A stretch of 64,000 nt of DNA, taken from assembly GCA_965221935.1 (NCBI GenBank), contig CBDCSZ010000077.1, positions 1 through 64,000 of the forward strand, in the 5' to 3' direction. A model generated the notes under the pieces. It searched no databases and was not told the origin of the DNA. It saw nothing but the letters and a program-made list of their open reading frames with translations. A program made the translations under genes and the position numbers. Below, in pieces: positions 17,893 through 26,505 of this stretch (the first letter of the stretch is position 1; every line of letters begins with the position of its first letter). The stretch comes from JAPOXR01 sp965221935. GTDB taxonomy: Bacteria; Pseudomonadota; Alphaproteobacteria; Rhodobacterales; Rhodobacteraceae.

Positions 17893-18925
17893 ATCCCTGG
17901 AGATTGATGTCGGAATCGCCTTTCCGGGCTTTTCCCTGAGCGTGACCGAATCGTTTCCGGCGGGCGTCACCGCGCTCTTTGGCCCGAACGGCGCCGGCAA
18001 GAGCACGCTGCTGCGGATCATTGCCGGCCTGGAAAAAGGGGCCGAAGGCAAGATCACATTTCAGGGCAGCGTTTGGCAGGACAGTCAGGCGCGGCACCAC
18101 GTGCCGGCTCACAGCAGGGAAGCGACGCTGGTATTTCAGGACAGCCGGCTGTTCTCTCACATGGATGTGGCGGCGAACCTGAAGTACGGGCTGAAACGGC
18201 GGCACGGTCGAACCGGTCCCGCGTGGGAGGAAGTCTGCGCCGCCCTTGATCTTGAACAGCTGCTGACGAGGCGGGTTAGAACGGTTTCGGGCGGTGAAAG
18301 GCAGCGTATCGCCATCGGCCGCGCCCTGCTGGCATCTCCCAGGCTGCTGCTGTTGGATGAGCCCATAAGCGCATTGGATGCCAAGCGCATGCGAGCCGTG
18401 CTGCCCGCTCTTTGGGATCTTTTTGACCGCCACAGGATTTCAGTGATTTTTGTGTCCCACGCCATTGACGAGCTGCGGCGGCTGGGCTCCGACCCTGTGC
18501 AGATGAATCAGGGCCAGATCGCATCGTGGAACTGGCCCGGGCAGGTCAATGAAAAAGCCAGCCTCAAGGCAACGGTCGCCGCGCTGCGGGCGGACGGCAT
18601 GGCTGTCTGCAGAATCGGCTCCCAAGAGCTGCTGGCGCGTCATTCCGGCAATATTTCGGTCGGCGATCCGGTCGATCTTTCGCTGGATCCCAACGACCTT
18701 GTCATCTCCCTTCACAATCCCAATGGGGTGATATCCGCAGGCCTTATCGAGTCGACACTGTTGTCGGTCGACCGTGGCGGCACTTCACTTGTCTTGCAAT
18801 GTTCCGGCGGCACATTCAAAGTGGGATACGCCTACGGTCACACGGTATTGAACGCTTTGGCGGTGGGGCAGAAGCTGTTTGCTGTTGCCGTGCGTCCGCT
18901 TCAGATTGTCGGCCGAGCCGATTGA
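17876..18925 (+). CDS. modC: Molybdate ABC importer, ATPase
   Basis: A 349-residue ATPase with Walker A GPNGAGKST, signature VSGGERQRIAIGRA, Walker B LLLLDEPISALD and the switch histidine in IFVSHAIDELRR. The C-terminal third (from about residue 275) is a molybdate-binding TOBE/Mop domain, characteristic of ModC. It powers ModB. The cell should thus possess molybdoenzymes; a MocA-like cytidylyltransferase is found at 31080-31727, but no molybdoenzyme is in the window. Confidence 0.93.
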   Translation: MNRSSESLEIDVGIAFPGFSLSVTESFPAGVTALFGPNGAGKSTLLRIIAGLEKGAEGKITFQGSVWQDSQARHHVPAHSREATLVFQDSRLFSHMDVAANLKYGLKRRHGRTGPAWEEVCAALDLEQLLTRRVRTVSGGERQRIAIGRALLASPRLLLLDEPISALDAKRMRAVLPALWDLFDRHRISVIFVSHAIDELRRLGSDPVQMNQGQIASWNWPGQVNEKASLKATVAALRADGMAVCRIGSQELLARHSGNISVGDPVDLSLDPNDLVISLHNPNGVISAGLIESTLLSVDRGGTSLVLQCSGGTFKVGYAYGHTVLNALAVGQKLFAVAVRPLQIVGRAD

Positions 18926-18972
18926 ATCTACAGCGTTGCTGACTGTTGGCGCTCGGTCTATGGAGTTCCTGT

Positions 18973-19272
18973 GCGGACGTGGCGGAAAGGTAGACGCGGC
19001 AGACTTAGACACTTGAGTGCCCGCCGGGAAACCGGTGGAGCAGAACCGCTCAAATTCGGGGAAAGCTTCGACATTCAGTTATGCCAATCCCGAGCCAAGC
19101 CCAGAATGCTGGGAAGGTGTAGAGACTAGACGGGCGGCGCCTACGGTCTTGCGGGCTAGGGCGAAGGTATAGTCCAGACCACGAACGTCTGCGGGCGGCG
19201 GCGAAAGCCGAAGTGGTACGAAAATCTGCTTTCCAATTGGGAGTGCGGGTTCGATTCCCGCCGTCCGCACCA
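18973..19272 (+). tRNA. tRNA-Leu(UAA) gene interrupted by a group I intron
   Basis: Exon 1 is 18973-19006 and exon 2 is 19221-19272. Joined, they fold perfectly. The acceptor stem GCGGACG pairs with CGTCCGC (7 bp). The D stem is GCG/CGC, with GG in the loop. The anticodon stem is GCAGA/TCTGC with loop CTTAAAA, giving anticodon UAA. A long variable arm marks a class II tRNA. The T arm is GCGGG-TTCGATT-CCCGC. Discriminator A is followed by an encoded CCA (19270-19272). The intron lies between U34 and A35 of the anticodon, the same place as in cyanobacterial and plastid tRNA-Leu(UAA). The gene starts 47 bp after modC. Confidence 0.95.
19007..19220 (+). other. Group I intron (IC3-like) in the tRNA-Leu anticodon
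   Basis: A 214-nt intron. The 5' exon ends in U and the intron ends in G, the group I rule. ACTT of the exon (19003-19006) can pair with GAGT (19015-19018) to form P1 with a U-G pair at the splice site. A GAAA-capped hairpin (CCGCCGG/CCGGTGG) fits P2. The conserved R (gtgtagagactagacggg) and S (aaggtatagtcc) elements are present, with P7 formed by GACTA (19124-19128) and TAGTC (19170-19174). A second GAAA-capped hairpin (CGGC/GCCG) near the end fits P9. No endonuclease gene fits inside. It should self-splice with a guanosine cofactor. Confidence 0.92.
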
Positions 19273-19522
19273 CTCTTCATCAACAACACCGACACGCAGC
19301 GGCCGGCGGCGACGCAGGACCCGGAAGGCGATTTGTCACCGCTGCCGCAAGCGAGTGGAGAAAGTCCGCAGCGTTGCGCTTCTTCGAGGGCGCCGCGCGA
19401 AACCGCCGGCGGCTGGTCGGTGGGCGCCAGGAACTATGCGGCGCCGCCTGGTTTCACGGCCCGGCCCCCGCATTGGCCACCGCCGGGTGATCTTTGGTGG
19501 TGGTATGGCGTTCGTCCCAGCC

Positions 19523-19531
19523 CCCCGGCGC
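19523..19531. repeat. 9-bp target duplication of insertion sequence copy 2 (left)
   Basis: CCCCGGCGC precedes the element here and follows it at 21898-21906. This differs from copy 1's duplication, so the two copies inserted independently. Confidence 0.88.
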
Positions 19532-21897
19532 CTATCAAGGACACACTCTTGACTCTGTGTCGGTTTCCGTGCGAATCACGCGGCCATGCAAATCGGAATG
19601 CGACAGGTCTCTTCGGAGACAGTGGAGTGGTTCAGGGCGGCCTGCAAGGGCGGGGAGCTGACGCGGACCGCGCTTGCCCGCGAGCTGTGCGGGCGTGAGA
19701 ACTGGCGCAGCCGCGCCGGCAGGCCGTGCCTGGCGTCGGCGCGCAAGCTTTTGCCGGCGCTTGCGGAGAGGCTGGGCGCGCGGCTTCCGGAGGCGGAGGC
19801 GCTGGAATTCGATCCTCATGCCCGTCCCCCGCCGGATTTCCCCGACAGGTCCGTCGCGTGCGCGCCCGGCGACCTCGGCGCCGTGTGGCTTGACCCGGTG
19901 GCCGGCGCCGAGGACCGCCGCCGCTGGGAGGCGATGATCGAGACCCATCATCCGGAAGGATGGCGCCGCCCGCCGGGCGGGCAGCTCCGGCACTGGGTCC
20001 GTTCGGAGCGCTGCGGGGTTCTGGGCGGCATCGGCTTCACCGCGGCCGGGATCCAGCTCGGTCCGCGCGACCGCGTCATCGGCTGGTCGGCCGGCGCCCG
20101 CGTGGCCAACATCGGCAGGGTCGTGTGCAACCACCGCTTCCTGCTGCTTCCCGGCGTCCGTGTGAAGGGCCTCGCCTCCCGGGTTCTGCGCCTTGCGGCA
20201 GAGCGGATTGGCGATGACTGGGAGGCCGCCTATGGCGAGCGCCCGGTTCTGGCGCAGACCTTCACCGGGCCGGGGATGTCCGGCCTGAGCTACAGGGCGG
20301 CGGGCTGGAGATGCTGTCCGGAGCTGACTTCGGGCCGGCGTTCGGGCGCGCGCCGCGCGGTCTGGCTCAGGCCGCTCGAGGAGGGCTGGCGGGAGGCGCT
20401 GCGCCGCGGGCCGGAGCGGGTTCTCGGCTGGTCCGGACCGATGTATTGTGAGGGCGGATGGGCCGAACGGGAGTACGGCCGCAGCACGCACCCGGACGGC
20501 AGGGTCCGGCGCCGGATCGCGGCGATGGGCGCGGCCTGGACCCGGCGCCTCGGCGAGCGCGTGCCGGCGATCTTCCCCGGGCGCGCCGAACAGACGGCGG
20601 CCTACCGTTTGTTGTCGAATGATGCGGTGACGATGGAGCACATACTGGATTCCCATTTCGAGCAGACGGTGGAGCGGTGCCGCGCCGAGCGTCTGGTTCT
20701 TGCCGTTCAGGACACGACGACGCTGAATTATGACGGTCTGTCAACGACTTCGGGGCTCGACAGCCTCGGCGGGGGCGGCAAGGGCAGCGCGGGCATCCTG
20801 GCTCATTTCGGCGTGGCGGTGAACGCGGCGGGCCGGCCTCTCGGGATGTTCGCGGCGGATGCGGGCTTCCGCCGTGCGGATGACAGGGACAGCGTCCGCT
20901 GGGTGGACGGCCTTGAGCGGGCGGAGGAGCTCGCGGCGGCCTGCCCGGACACCCGCGTGGTGACGGTCTGCGACCGCGAGGGCGACTTCTGGGAGCTGCT
21001 GTCGCGGTCGCGGGAGACCGGGGCGGCGCTGCTGGTGCGGGCGAGCCGGGGGACGCAGCGCAGAGTGGCGCTGGACGCCGGAGGCGATGCGGAGCTCTGG
21101 GACCATGTTCTGGGGACGGAACCGGTTGGCGGGCGGAAGATCGAGGTTCCCGCCTGCGGCGGCCCGAACCGCAGGCGGGGCCGCGCGGCGAAACTGACGC
21201 TGCGCTGCGCGCCGGTGGATCTTCTGCCCCCGAAGGACCGGGAGAGTGAAGCGCCCGTCCGCATGACCGCCGTGTCGGCAAGGGAGGAGACCCCGCCGCG
21301 CCGCCCGCCGCTGCCGGCGCCGAAGACGGGGAAGAAGAAGAAAAAGAAGAACGGACCGCTGCACTGGATGCTGCTGACCACCGAGGGCGGTTCCGGCCTC
21401 GACACCGCCTGCACGGCTCTGCGCTGGTACGAGCTGCGCTGGAGAATCGAAAGGTTCTTCCACGCCCTGAAGGTCGGAACCCGCATCGAGGACCGCCGCC
21501 TCGACGAGGCCGGCGACCTGAAGAAGTGCCTCGCCTTCGACGCGGTCACCGCCTTCCGGGTCTGGGACCTGTCCCAGCTGGCGCGCGAAAGGCCGGACGA
21601 CCCGGCCAAGACACACGTCGCCGAGGACGACATCCGGGCACTCTGTGCCCTCGCCGCGCATTACGGTTTCAAGGCTCCCCGGGGACCGCCTGAAATGACC
21701 GTCGCGGGCTTCGTCGCGCTGACCGGAGGCCTGGCTGGCTTTCACCCCTCAAAGCGCCAGCCGCTGCCCGGCACGCAGAAGCTCTGGGAGGGCGTGAGGA
21801 TCCTGTCCACTGCGGTCATCGGCATTCAGGCCATGCAGGAATGGACAGAAAAAACCGAAAAGGAGAAAACCCAGAGTCAAGCGTGATAGATTGATAG
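19532..21897. mobile_element. IS4/Tn5-type insertion sequence with DruA-like transposase, copy 2
   Basis: 2,366 bp in the same orientation as copy 1 and apparently identical to it throughout, including both ends. It is flanked by its own 9-bp duplication (CCCCGGCGC) and lies inside the ferredoxin gene. The two copies form a 7,256-bp-spaced direct repeat around the integrase 3' end, alpA, the RepC-like gene, modABC and the tRNA-Leu gene. Confidence 0.92.
19586..21886 (+). CDS. Transposase with DUF4338/DruA-like and Tn5/IS4 DDE domains (copy 2)
   Basis: Identical in translation to the protein at 12330-14630 (766 residues; D376, D463, E622; exact Y(2)R(3)E(6)K box). Both copies are uninterrupted, in contrast to the many broken genes around them, which fits recent arrival and possible activity. 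Confidence 0.88.
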   Translation: MQIGMRQVSSETVEWFRAACKGGELTRTALARELCGRENWRSRAGRPCLASARKLLPALAERLGARLPEAEALEFDPHARPPPDFPDRSVACAPGDLGAVWLDPVAGAEDRRRWEAMIETHHPEGWRRPPGGQLRHWVRSERCGVLGGIGFTAAGIQLGPRDRVIGWSAGARVANIGRVVCNHRFLLLPGVRVKGLASRVLRLAAERIGDDWEAAYGERPVLAQTFTGPGMSGLSYRAAGWRCCPELTSGRRSGARRAVWLRPLEEGWREALRRGPERVLGWSGPMYCEGGWAEREYGRSTHPDGRVRRRIAAMGAAWTRRLGERVPAIFPGRAEQTAAYRLLSNDAVTMEHILDSHFEQTVERCRAERLVLAVQDTTTLNYDGLSTTSGLDSLGGGGKGSAGILAHFGVAVNAAGRPLGMFAADAGFRRADDRDSVRWVDGLERAEELAAACPDTRVVTVCDREGDFWELLSRSRETGAALLVRASRGTQRRVALDAGGDAELWDHVLGTEPVGGRKIEVPACGGPNRRRGRAAKLTLRCAPVDLLPPKDRESEAPVRMTAVSAREETPPRRPPLPAPKTGKKKKKKNGPLHWMLLTTEGGSGLDTACTALRWYELRWRIERFFHALKVGTRIEDRRLDEAGDLKKCLAFDAVTAFRVWDLSQLARERPDDPAKTHVAEDDIRALCALAAHYGFKAPRGPPEMTVAGFVALTGGLAGFHPSKRQPLPGTQKLWEGVRILSTAVIGIQAMQEWTEKTEKEKTQSQA

Positions 21898-22360
21898 CCC
21901 CGGCGCGCCCCAGCCGGTGACGGCCTCGCCAAAGAAATCTTTGTTCACGTCTATGAAATTCCGCTGTGAGGGCGGCACATCCTGGTCCCACAGGATCGCG
22001 TCAACCGGGCAGACGGAAAGGCAAATGCCGCAATTGTTGCACTCGTCGGGCTGGATGTAGAACATTCTGCCGCCCTCGTAGATGCAGTCGACGGGGCAGA
22101 CCAAGGTGCAGTCGCCATCCTTTATGTCAATGCAGGGCTGCGTGATCACGAATGTCAATCTGTCTTTCCCGTCCCATTGCTTCAACTGCAGTATGCCAAA
22201 CAAATCCCGCCAGATTAAATACAATTTTTTGACCGCTCCGGCGCCGACACGGCATGGCTGCGCGCCGGCGCCGCAAAGACCCGCCGCGACATCGGCTGGG
22301 ATGAAGGGGCATTTATGCGTTCTAATTGTGGCAACACAATCGACGAAACTTTGTGCTTTA

Positions 22361-22390
22361 TTGCAATGATCGAATTCAATACGCTAAATA
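22361..22390 (+). promoter_or_regulatory. Candidate promoter of the NMT1-type importer operon
   Basis: TTGCAA (22361-22366) and TAAATA (22385-22390) are 18 bp apart in a locally AT-rich stretch 60 bp upstream of the binding-protein start. The 290-bp gap between this gene and the divergent ferredoxin (22159-22449) holds no other gene I can support. Confidence 0.35.
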
Positions 22391-22449
22391 GAATGTCTTG
22401 GATTGAGTCCCGGCGCTTTTGCACCGAATGCAACCATTGGGAGAGAAAA

Positions 22450-23484
22450 ATGACCAATTCCACACGCACCAGACGGCAATTCCTGGCTGAGGCAGGAGCT
22501 GTCGGCGGAATCGCAGCAGCCGGCGGCAGCCTGATTTCGGTCGCGCCGGCAGCGTCGATGTCCATGGCGAAAGTGGGCATGCAGCTCGGCTGGCTTGCTT
22601 CGTACGGAATTCTCGGCGAGGTCGTGGCCGCGCATCAAGGCTAGTACAAAGAAGCCGGAATTGGAGATCACTCCAGGCGGGCCAAATGTCGATGGAGTCG
22701 GTGGAGTCGCCGCCGACCGCGCAAATCTGGGCCAAATCTCGTCAAGTCCCTCGGTCATGCTTGCGCGGTCCGCCGGCATTCCGATCAAGGCGTTTGCCGC
22801 GGTTATCAGAAACACCCGTTCACCTACTTTTCGCTGGCCGACAATCCAATTCGCCAGCCTTCGGACATGATTGGAAAAACAATCGCAACGCAGCCGACCG
22901 CCCACATTCTCTTGCGCGCACTGCTTGCCAAAAACAACATCGCCGAGGACCAAGTTGCGGCCGTGAACATGGGATCGGACATGAACCAGCTTCTCACCGG
23001 GCAGGCGCAGGCAGTGACAGGGTGGATGACCAACACCAACGCGCTGAAAATCCTGGGTGAGGACAGGGTTGACATGATGCTGTGGGATGCCGGCATCCAG
23101 CTTTACGCCAATGTTTACTACACCACCGAAAACGAGCTGGCGGACAATTCGGATGTGCTTGCCAATTTCCTCGCGGGGTCGGCCCGCGGATGGGGATTTG
23201 CCCGCAACAATCCCGAGGAAGCTGTTGATATCCTTGTTGACACCTATCCAAATCTGAGCCGCGACAGCGAACTTGAAGCCGTCGGCATCGCGCTGGGTTT
23301 CAGCTTCAACGAAACCACTGCGGAAAGCGGCTGGGCGACCATGAACCCTGACAATTGGGCGGCGCAGCTCGACACCTACTCGTCTCTGGGCCAGTTCAAG
23401 GGCGAGGTTCCCGGAATTGACGACGTGATGACGCTTTCGATTCTCGAAGCGACTGCGGACACCCGCATGCAGGTCGCGGCCTGA
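22450..23484 (+). pseudogene. NMT1/TauA-type ABC substrate-binding protein, multiply disrupted
   Basis: The start MTNSTRTRRQFLAEAGAV is a Tat-like signal sequence (RRQFL). Homology to NMT1/THI5-like binding proteins continues through three frames. First, an in-frame TAG at about 22642 replaces a tyrosine codon (AAHQG-stop-YKEAG). Then a shift near 22660 moves to the frame of LEITPGGPNVDGVGGVAAD. Finally a one-base loss near 22808 moves to the frame ending QKHPFTYFSLADNP...TADTRMQVAA. Family length (about 340 residues) is preserved overall. The importer would lack its receptor. These proteins bind thiamine precursors, taurine, alkanesulfonates or similar compounds. Confidence 0.8.
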
Positions 23485-23522
23485 ACGCTTCCAAATCCTG
23501 GACCGGGGAGGATTTCCACAAC

Positions 23523-24303
23523 TTGACGTCGGGAAACAGCGCCGCCGGAAATCTGGCGGTTTCGGTTGAAAACCTGGATGTGACATTCGGTGACGGCAAC
23601 AGCGCCGTCACCGCGCTTTCCGGTGTATCCGTCAATATTCTCGAAGGATCGCTGGTCACCATGATCGGGCCTTCGGGGTGCGGAAAATCCACTCTGCTGC
23701 GAACGGTGGCGGACTTGGTGCCGATTTCCGGCGGTGCATTGACCGTGCTTGGCCAGTCGCCGAACGAAGCACGCAAACAGCGGAATTTTTCATTCGTGTT
23801 TCAGGATGCGACTCTGCTTCCCTGGCGAACCGCATTGGACAATGTCAAACTGCCGTTCGAAGTGGGCGGAGGCGGCGCAATTCGGGCCGACCCCCGCGAG
23901 CTGCTGGAACTGGTGGGGCTGAAGGGGTGGGAAGACGCCTGGCCCGATGAGCTTTCCGGCGGCATGCGGCAGCGGGTGGCGATCGCGCGCGCTGGCGACC
24001 AAGCCAAAGATCCTGCTTATGGACGAGCCATTCGGGGCACTGGACGAAATCACCCGCGACAAGCTGAATGAAGAGCTGCTGCGCATATGGAGGGAAACCG
24101 GAACCACGATCATTTTCGTGACGCACTCGATTGCCGAGGCTGTGTTTCTCGGCGAGTATGTGCTTGTGCTGGCGACAAATCCAGGCCGCGTTAAGGAGTT
24201 TCTGCCGGTGAATCTTCCGCATCCCCGAAGGCTTCCGGTGAGGGACACGCTCGAATTTGTGGAGATCACCGGCCATCTGAGAAGATCTCTGGAAGAATGC
24301 TGA
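23523..24303 (+). pseudogene. TauB/SsuB-type ABC ATPase, frameshifted
   Basis: Walker A GPSGCGKST, the Q loop FVFQDATLLPWRT and the signature LSGGMRQRVAIARA are in the first frame. After about 23990 a two-base loss (cgcgctggcg, expected cgcgcgctggcg) moves the rest to another frame. That frame carries Walker B ILLMDEPFGALDE, the switch histidine FVTHSIAEAV and the usual C-terminus. A TTG at 23523 is the likely start. The break falls between signature and Walker B, so neither piece can hydrolyse ATP alone. It sits 38 bp after the disrupted binding protein and overlaps the intact permease. Confidence 0.82.
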
Positions 24304-25112
24304 CGGCGAAACCCGGACACAACATTCGGCGCCGGCCCTCCGGCAGCCCGGCGGTCTCGGGGCTGCGGGGCAAAGTGCCGGCAATTGCCGCGGCGGTCGG
24401 CCTCGTCATCCACTGGCAGCTGATCGTGTGGGGGTTCTCCGTTCCCACCTACATAGCGCCGAGCCCTGTCGATGTCATGTTCGCATTCCGTGAAAACGCG
24501 GGCATTCTATGGAGCAACTTCTGGCCAACGCTGTACGAGGCGCTGCTCGGATTTGTCTGCGGCAACACATTCGCCATCCTCCTTGCCGTATGGTTTGTCC
24601 ACAGCACGACCGCAGAGCGCGCGTTTTACCCGATAGCGGTCTTCATCAACACCATTCCAATCATCGCCGTTGCGCCTATTCTGGTGCTGATTTTCGGCAA
24701 CGGGTTTGCGCCGAAAATCATCATTGCGGGATTGATCTGCTTTTTTCCGACACTTGTGAACATGGTGCGCGGGCTGAAGGCGGTTTCGCCGGCGACGCTG
24801 GATCTGATGCGCGTTCTTTCCGCCTCCAACGCCGAGGTGTTTTGGAAGGTCCGCATCCAAAGTTCGCTGCCGTTTCTATTTGCGGCGCTGAAGATCGCGA
24901 GCACAACCTGTGTCATCGGCGCCATCGTGGCCGAATGGATCGGATCGAATTTTGGTCTGGGGGCCCTGATCATCGAGGCGACATACAATTTTCGCGCGCC
25001 GCTGCTCTATGCCACCGTTTTCACTGCCGCGCTGCTTGCCGTGACGATTTTTTCAACAGTGTCTTTCGCCGAGTCCCGGATCATTCGGTGGAAGGCGCCG
25101 GAAGTGCACTGA
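24297..25112 (+). CDS. TauC/SsuC-type ABC permease
   Basis: A 271-residue permease of the taurine/sulfonate/NMT1 importer class. About six hydrophobic segments are visible, starting near residue 28. The EAA loop is LRVLSASNAEVFWKVRIQSSLPFLFAALKIA-like and the C-terminal AEWIGSNFGLGALII is typical. It overlaps the frameshifted ATPase by 7 bp. The reading frame is intact although its binding protein and ATPase partners are broken, suggesting that loss of the importer is recent or that some lesions are sequencing errors. Confidence 0.85.
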   Translation: MLTAKPGHNIRRRPSGSPAVSGLRGKVPAIAAAVGLVIHWQLIVWGFSVPTYIAPSPVDVMFAFRENAGILWSNFWPTLYEALLGFVCGNTFAILLAVWFVHSTTAERAFYPIAVFINTIPIIAVAPILVLIFGNGFAPKIIIAGLICFFPTLVNMVRGLKAVSPATLDLMRVLSASNAEVFWKVRIQSSLPFLFAALKIASTTCVIGAIVAEWIGSNFGLGALIIEATYNFRAPLLYATVFTAALLAVTIFSTVSFAESRIIRWKAPEVH

Positions 25113-25140
25113 GACAGGCATCTGACTGGAGGTTAGGACC

Positions 25141-26505
25141 ATGAGTTTCGATTTCATACGGGAAACGGCGCGCGGCACAAAAGTTGTCGCGAAGTCCGAT
25201 GTGGTCGTCGTTGGGGGCGGTCCGGCCGGTATTTCCGCGGCGGCAGCAGCGGCCAGATACGGAGCAAAGACCACTCTGCTGGAGCGTTATCCCTATCTTG
25301 GCGGGCTGGCTTCGGGAGGGATGGTGCTTGTTTTGGACGACATGCACAATGACCTCGAAGTCACGGTGCGGGGACTCTGCGCCGAATTCATTGAGCGCAT
25401 GAGTTCAAAGGGGCTGTGCGTGGCTCCTCCGGATAGAGACCGGCAGCCGGATGTGCGCGAGACAGACGAGATGTGGCGCAAATGGTCCCGCTGGGGACTG
25501 TTCGATTTTCACACCCGGTCTATGCCGCATCCCGTCTGCTACTCCGCATCCTTCGATCCGGACGCCTTCAAACAGGTCGCTCTCGATGTGACGACAGAGG
25601 CCGGTGTCGAATTGCGGATGCACAGCTGGTTTTCTTCATCCATCGTTGAAGAGGGCGCGGTCAAGGGGGTGATCTGCCAAACCAAAGAAGGCCGCCAGGC
25701 GGTGCTGGGCGATGTGGTGATCGACGCCACCGGCGACCTTGATGTTGCGGCGGATGCCGGTGCGGCATACTCGGAAAGCTCATTCATTCTGTCGACCGTT
25801 TCCCGTTGGGGCGCCGTGGACACCGACAGGGCGGAGGAATTCCAGTTCGGTTTTCCCGACAGATTCGCCGAACTCGACAGAGAGGCGAAGAAAATCATTG
25901 GCGGCTGCTGGAACTATTGGTGGCTCAAGACGCCGGTCCCGGGCGTCATCTGGCTGAATTGCCCGCATGTGCCAAAGCTTCACGGGCTGAAGGTCGAGGA
26001 TCTGACGAAAGTCGAGCTTGAAGGCAGGGCGCGCATCAACCGGCTTATCGAGTTTGCACGCAAAAATCTTCCGGGTTTTGAAAACGCGCATATCGTTGAT
26101 TTTGCTCCACAGACGGGCGTGCGGCAGACCCGCATGCTGGAAGGGGAATATGTCGTCACCAAGGAGGATGTGATGACGAGGCGTTATTTTCCTGACACCG
26201 TCTGCCGGGGCAGGGACTATTACACACCCTTCAGGTCCATCGTTCCAAAAGAAGTCGATGGGCTTCTGGTTGCGGGCCGCCACTACTCGGCGACTCCGCA
26301 GGCGCAGAAGATGAGCCGGGAAATACCGCCTTGTATGGCGATGGGAGAAGCGGCGGGGATTGCCGCGACAGTCGCGCTTAACGCCGGAACACAGGTTCGC
26401 CGCGCCGATGTGGCGAAAATTCAAAGGCTGATGCGGGAGCAGGGGGCGGATCCGGGCGATGTGCCGTCAGCGAATGCGACCATGGTTCTGGAGGCTGCGG
26501 AATGA
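25141..26505 (+). CDS. FAD-dependent oxidoreductase (FAD_oxidored family)
   Basis: A 454-residue flavoprotein. The dinucleotide-binding motif is VVVVGGGPAGISAAAAAARYG at about residues 20-40, followed by the acidic ribose contact (LLERYPYLGGLASGG). Later blocks include DVVIDATGDLDVAADAGA (second glycine/ATG motif) and LLVAGRHYSATPQAQ near the C-terminus, which places it with the PF12831-type oxidoreductases. Substrate is unknown. It starts 28 bp after the permease with a GGTTAGG ribosome site and overlaps the CoA-transferase start by 4 bp. It is thus part of one catabolic operon. Confidence 0.82.
   Translation: MSFDFIRETARGTKVVAKSDVVVVGGGPAGISAAAAAARYGAKTTLLERYPYLGGLASGGMVLVLDDMHNDLEVTVRGLCAEFIERMSSKGLCVAPPDRDRQPDVRETDEMWRKWSRWGLFDFHTRSMPHPVCYSASFDPDAFKQVALDVTTEAGVELRMHSWFSSSIVEEGAVKGVICQTKEGRQAVLGDVVIDATGDLDVAADAGAAYSESSFILSTVSRWGAVDTDRAEEFQFGFPDRFAELDREAKKIIGGCWNYWWLKTPVPGVIWLNCPHVPKLHGLKVEDLTKVELEGRARINRLIEFARKNLPGFENAHIVDFAPQTGVRQTRMLEGEYVVTKEDVMTRRYFPDTVCRGRDYYTPFRSIVPKEVDGLLVAGRHYSATPQAQKMSREIPPCMAMGEAAGIAATVALNAGTQVRRADVAKIQRLMREQGADPGDVPSANATMVLEAAE

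Larger units (their letters stand above)
19454..22158 (-). pseudogene. Ferredoxin (7Fe/8Fe type) split by insertion sequence copy 2
   Basis: The N-terminal 87 codons run from 22158 to 21898 and the missing tail lies on the other side of the insertion (19522-19454). The protein starts TFVITQPCIDIKDGDCTLVCPVDC with a second cluster site DECNNCGICLSVCPVDAI, as in the FdxA-type ferredoxins. Start is TTG 22158, since relatives begin MTxVVTxPC; no ATG is nearby in frame. Removing the insertion and one target copy joins GWGAPG to GWDERHTTTKDHPAV, ending at a TGA at 19454. As it stands, translation runs six codons into the insertion (LSIYHA) and stops at 21877. Both cluster sites survive, so the truncated product might still fold. 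Confidence 0.85.

Noticed and set aside
19007..19220. Attachment of a mobile element at the tRNA-Leu gene instead of an intron
   Set aside because: The insert is flanked by the two precise halves of one tRNA, carries the conserved group I core and codes for no integrase.
12276..19531. A composite transposon carrying modABC
   Set aside because: Each element copy has its own different 9-bp duplication, showing two separate insertions; future joint movement is possible but not shown.
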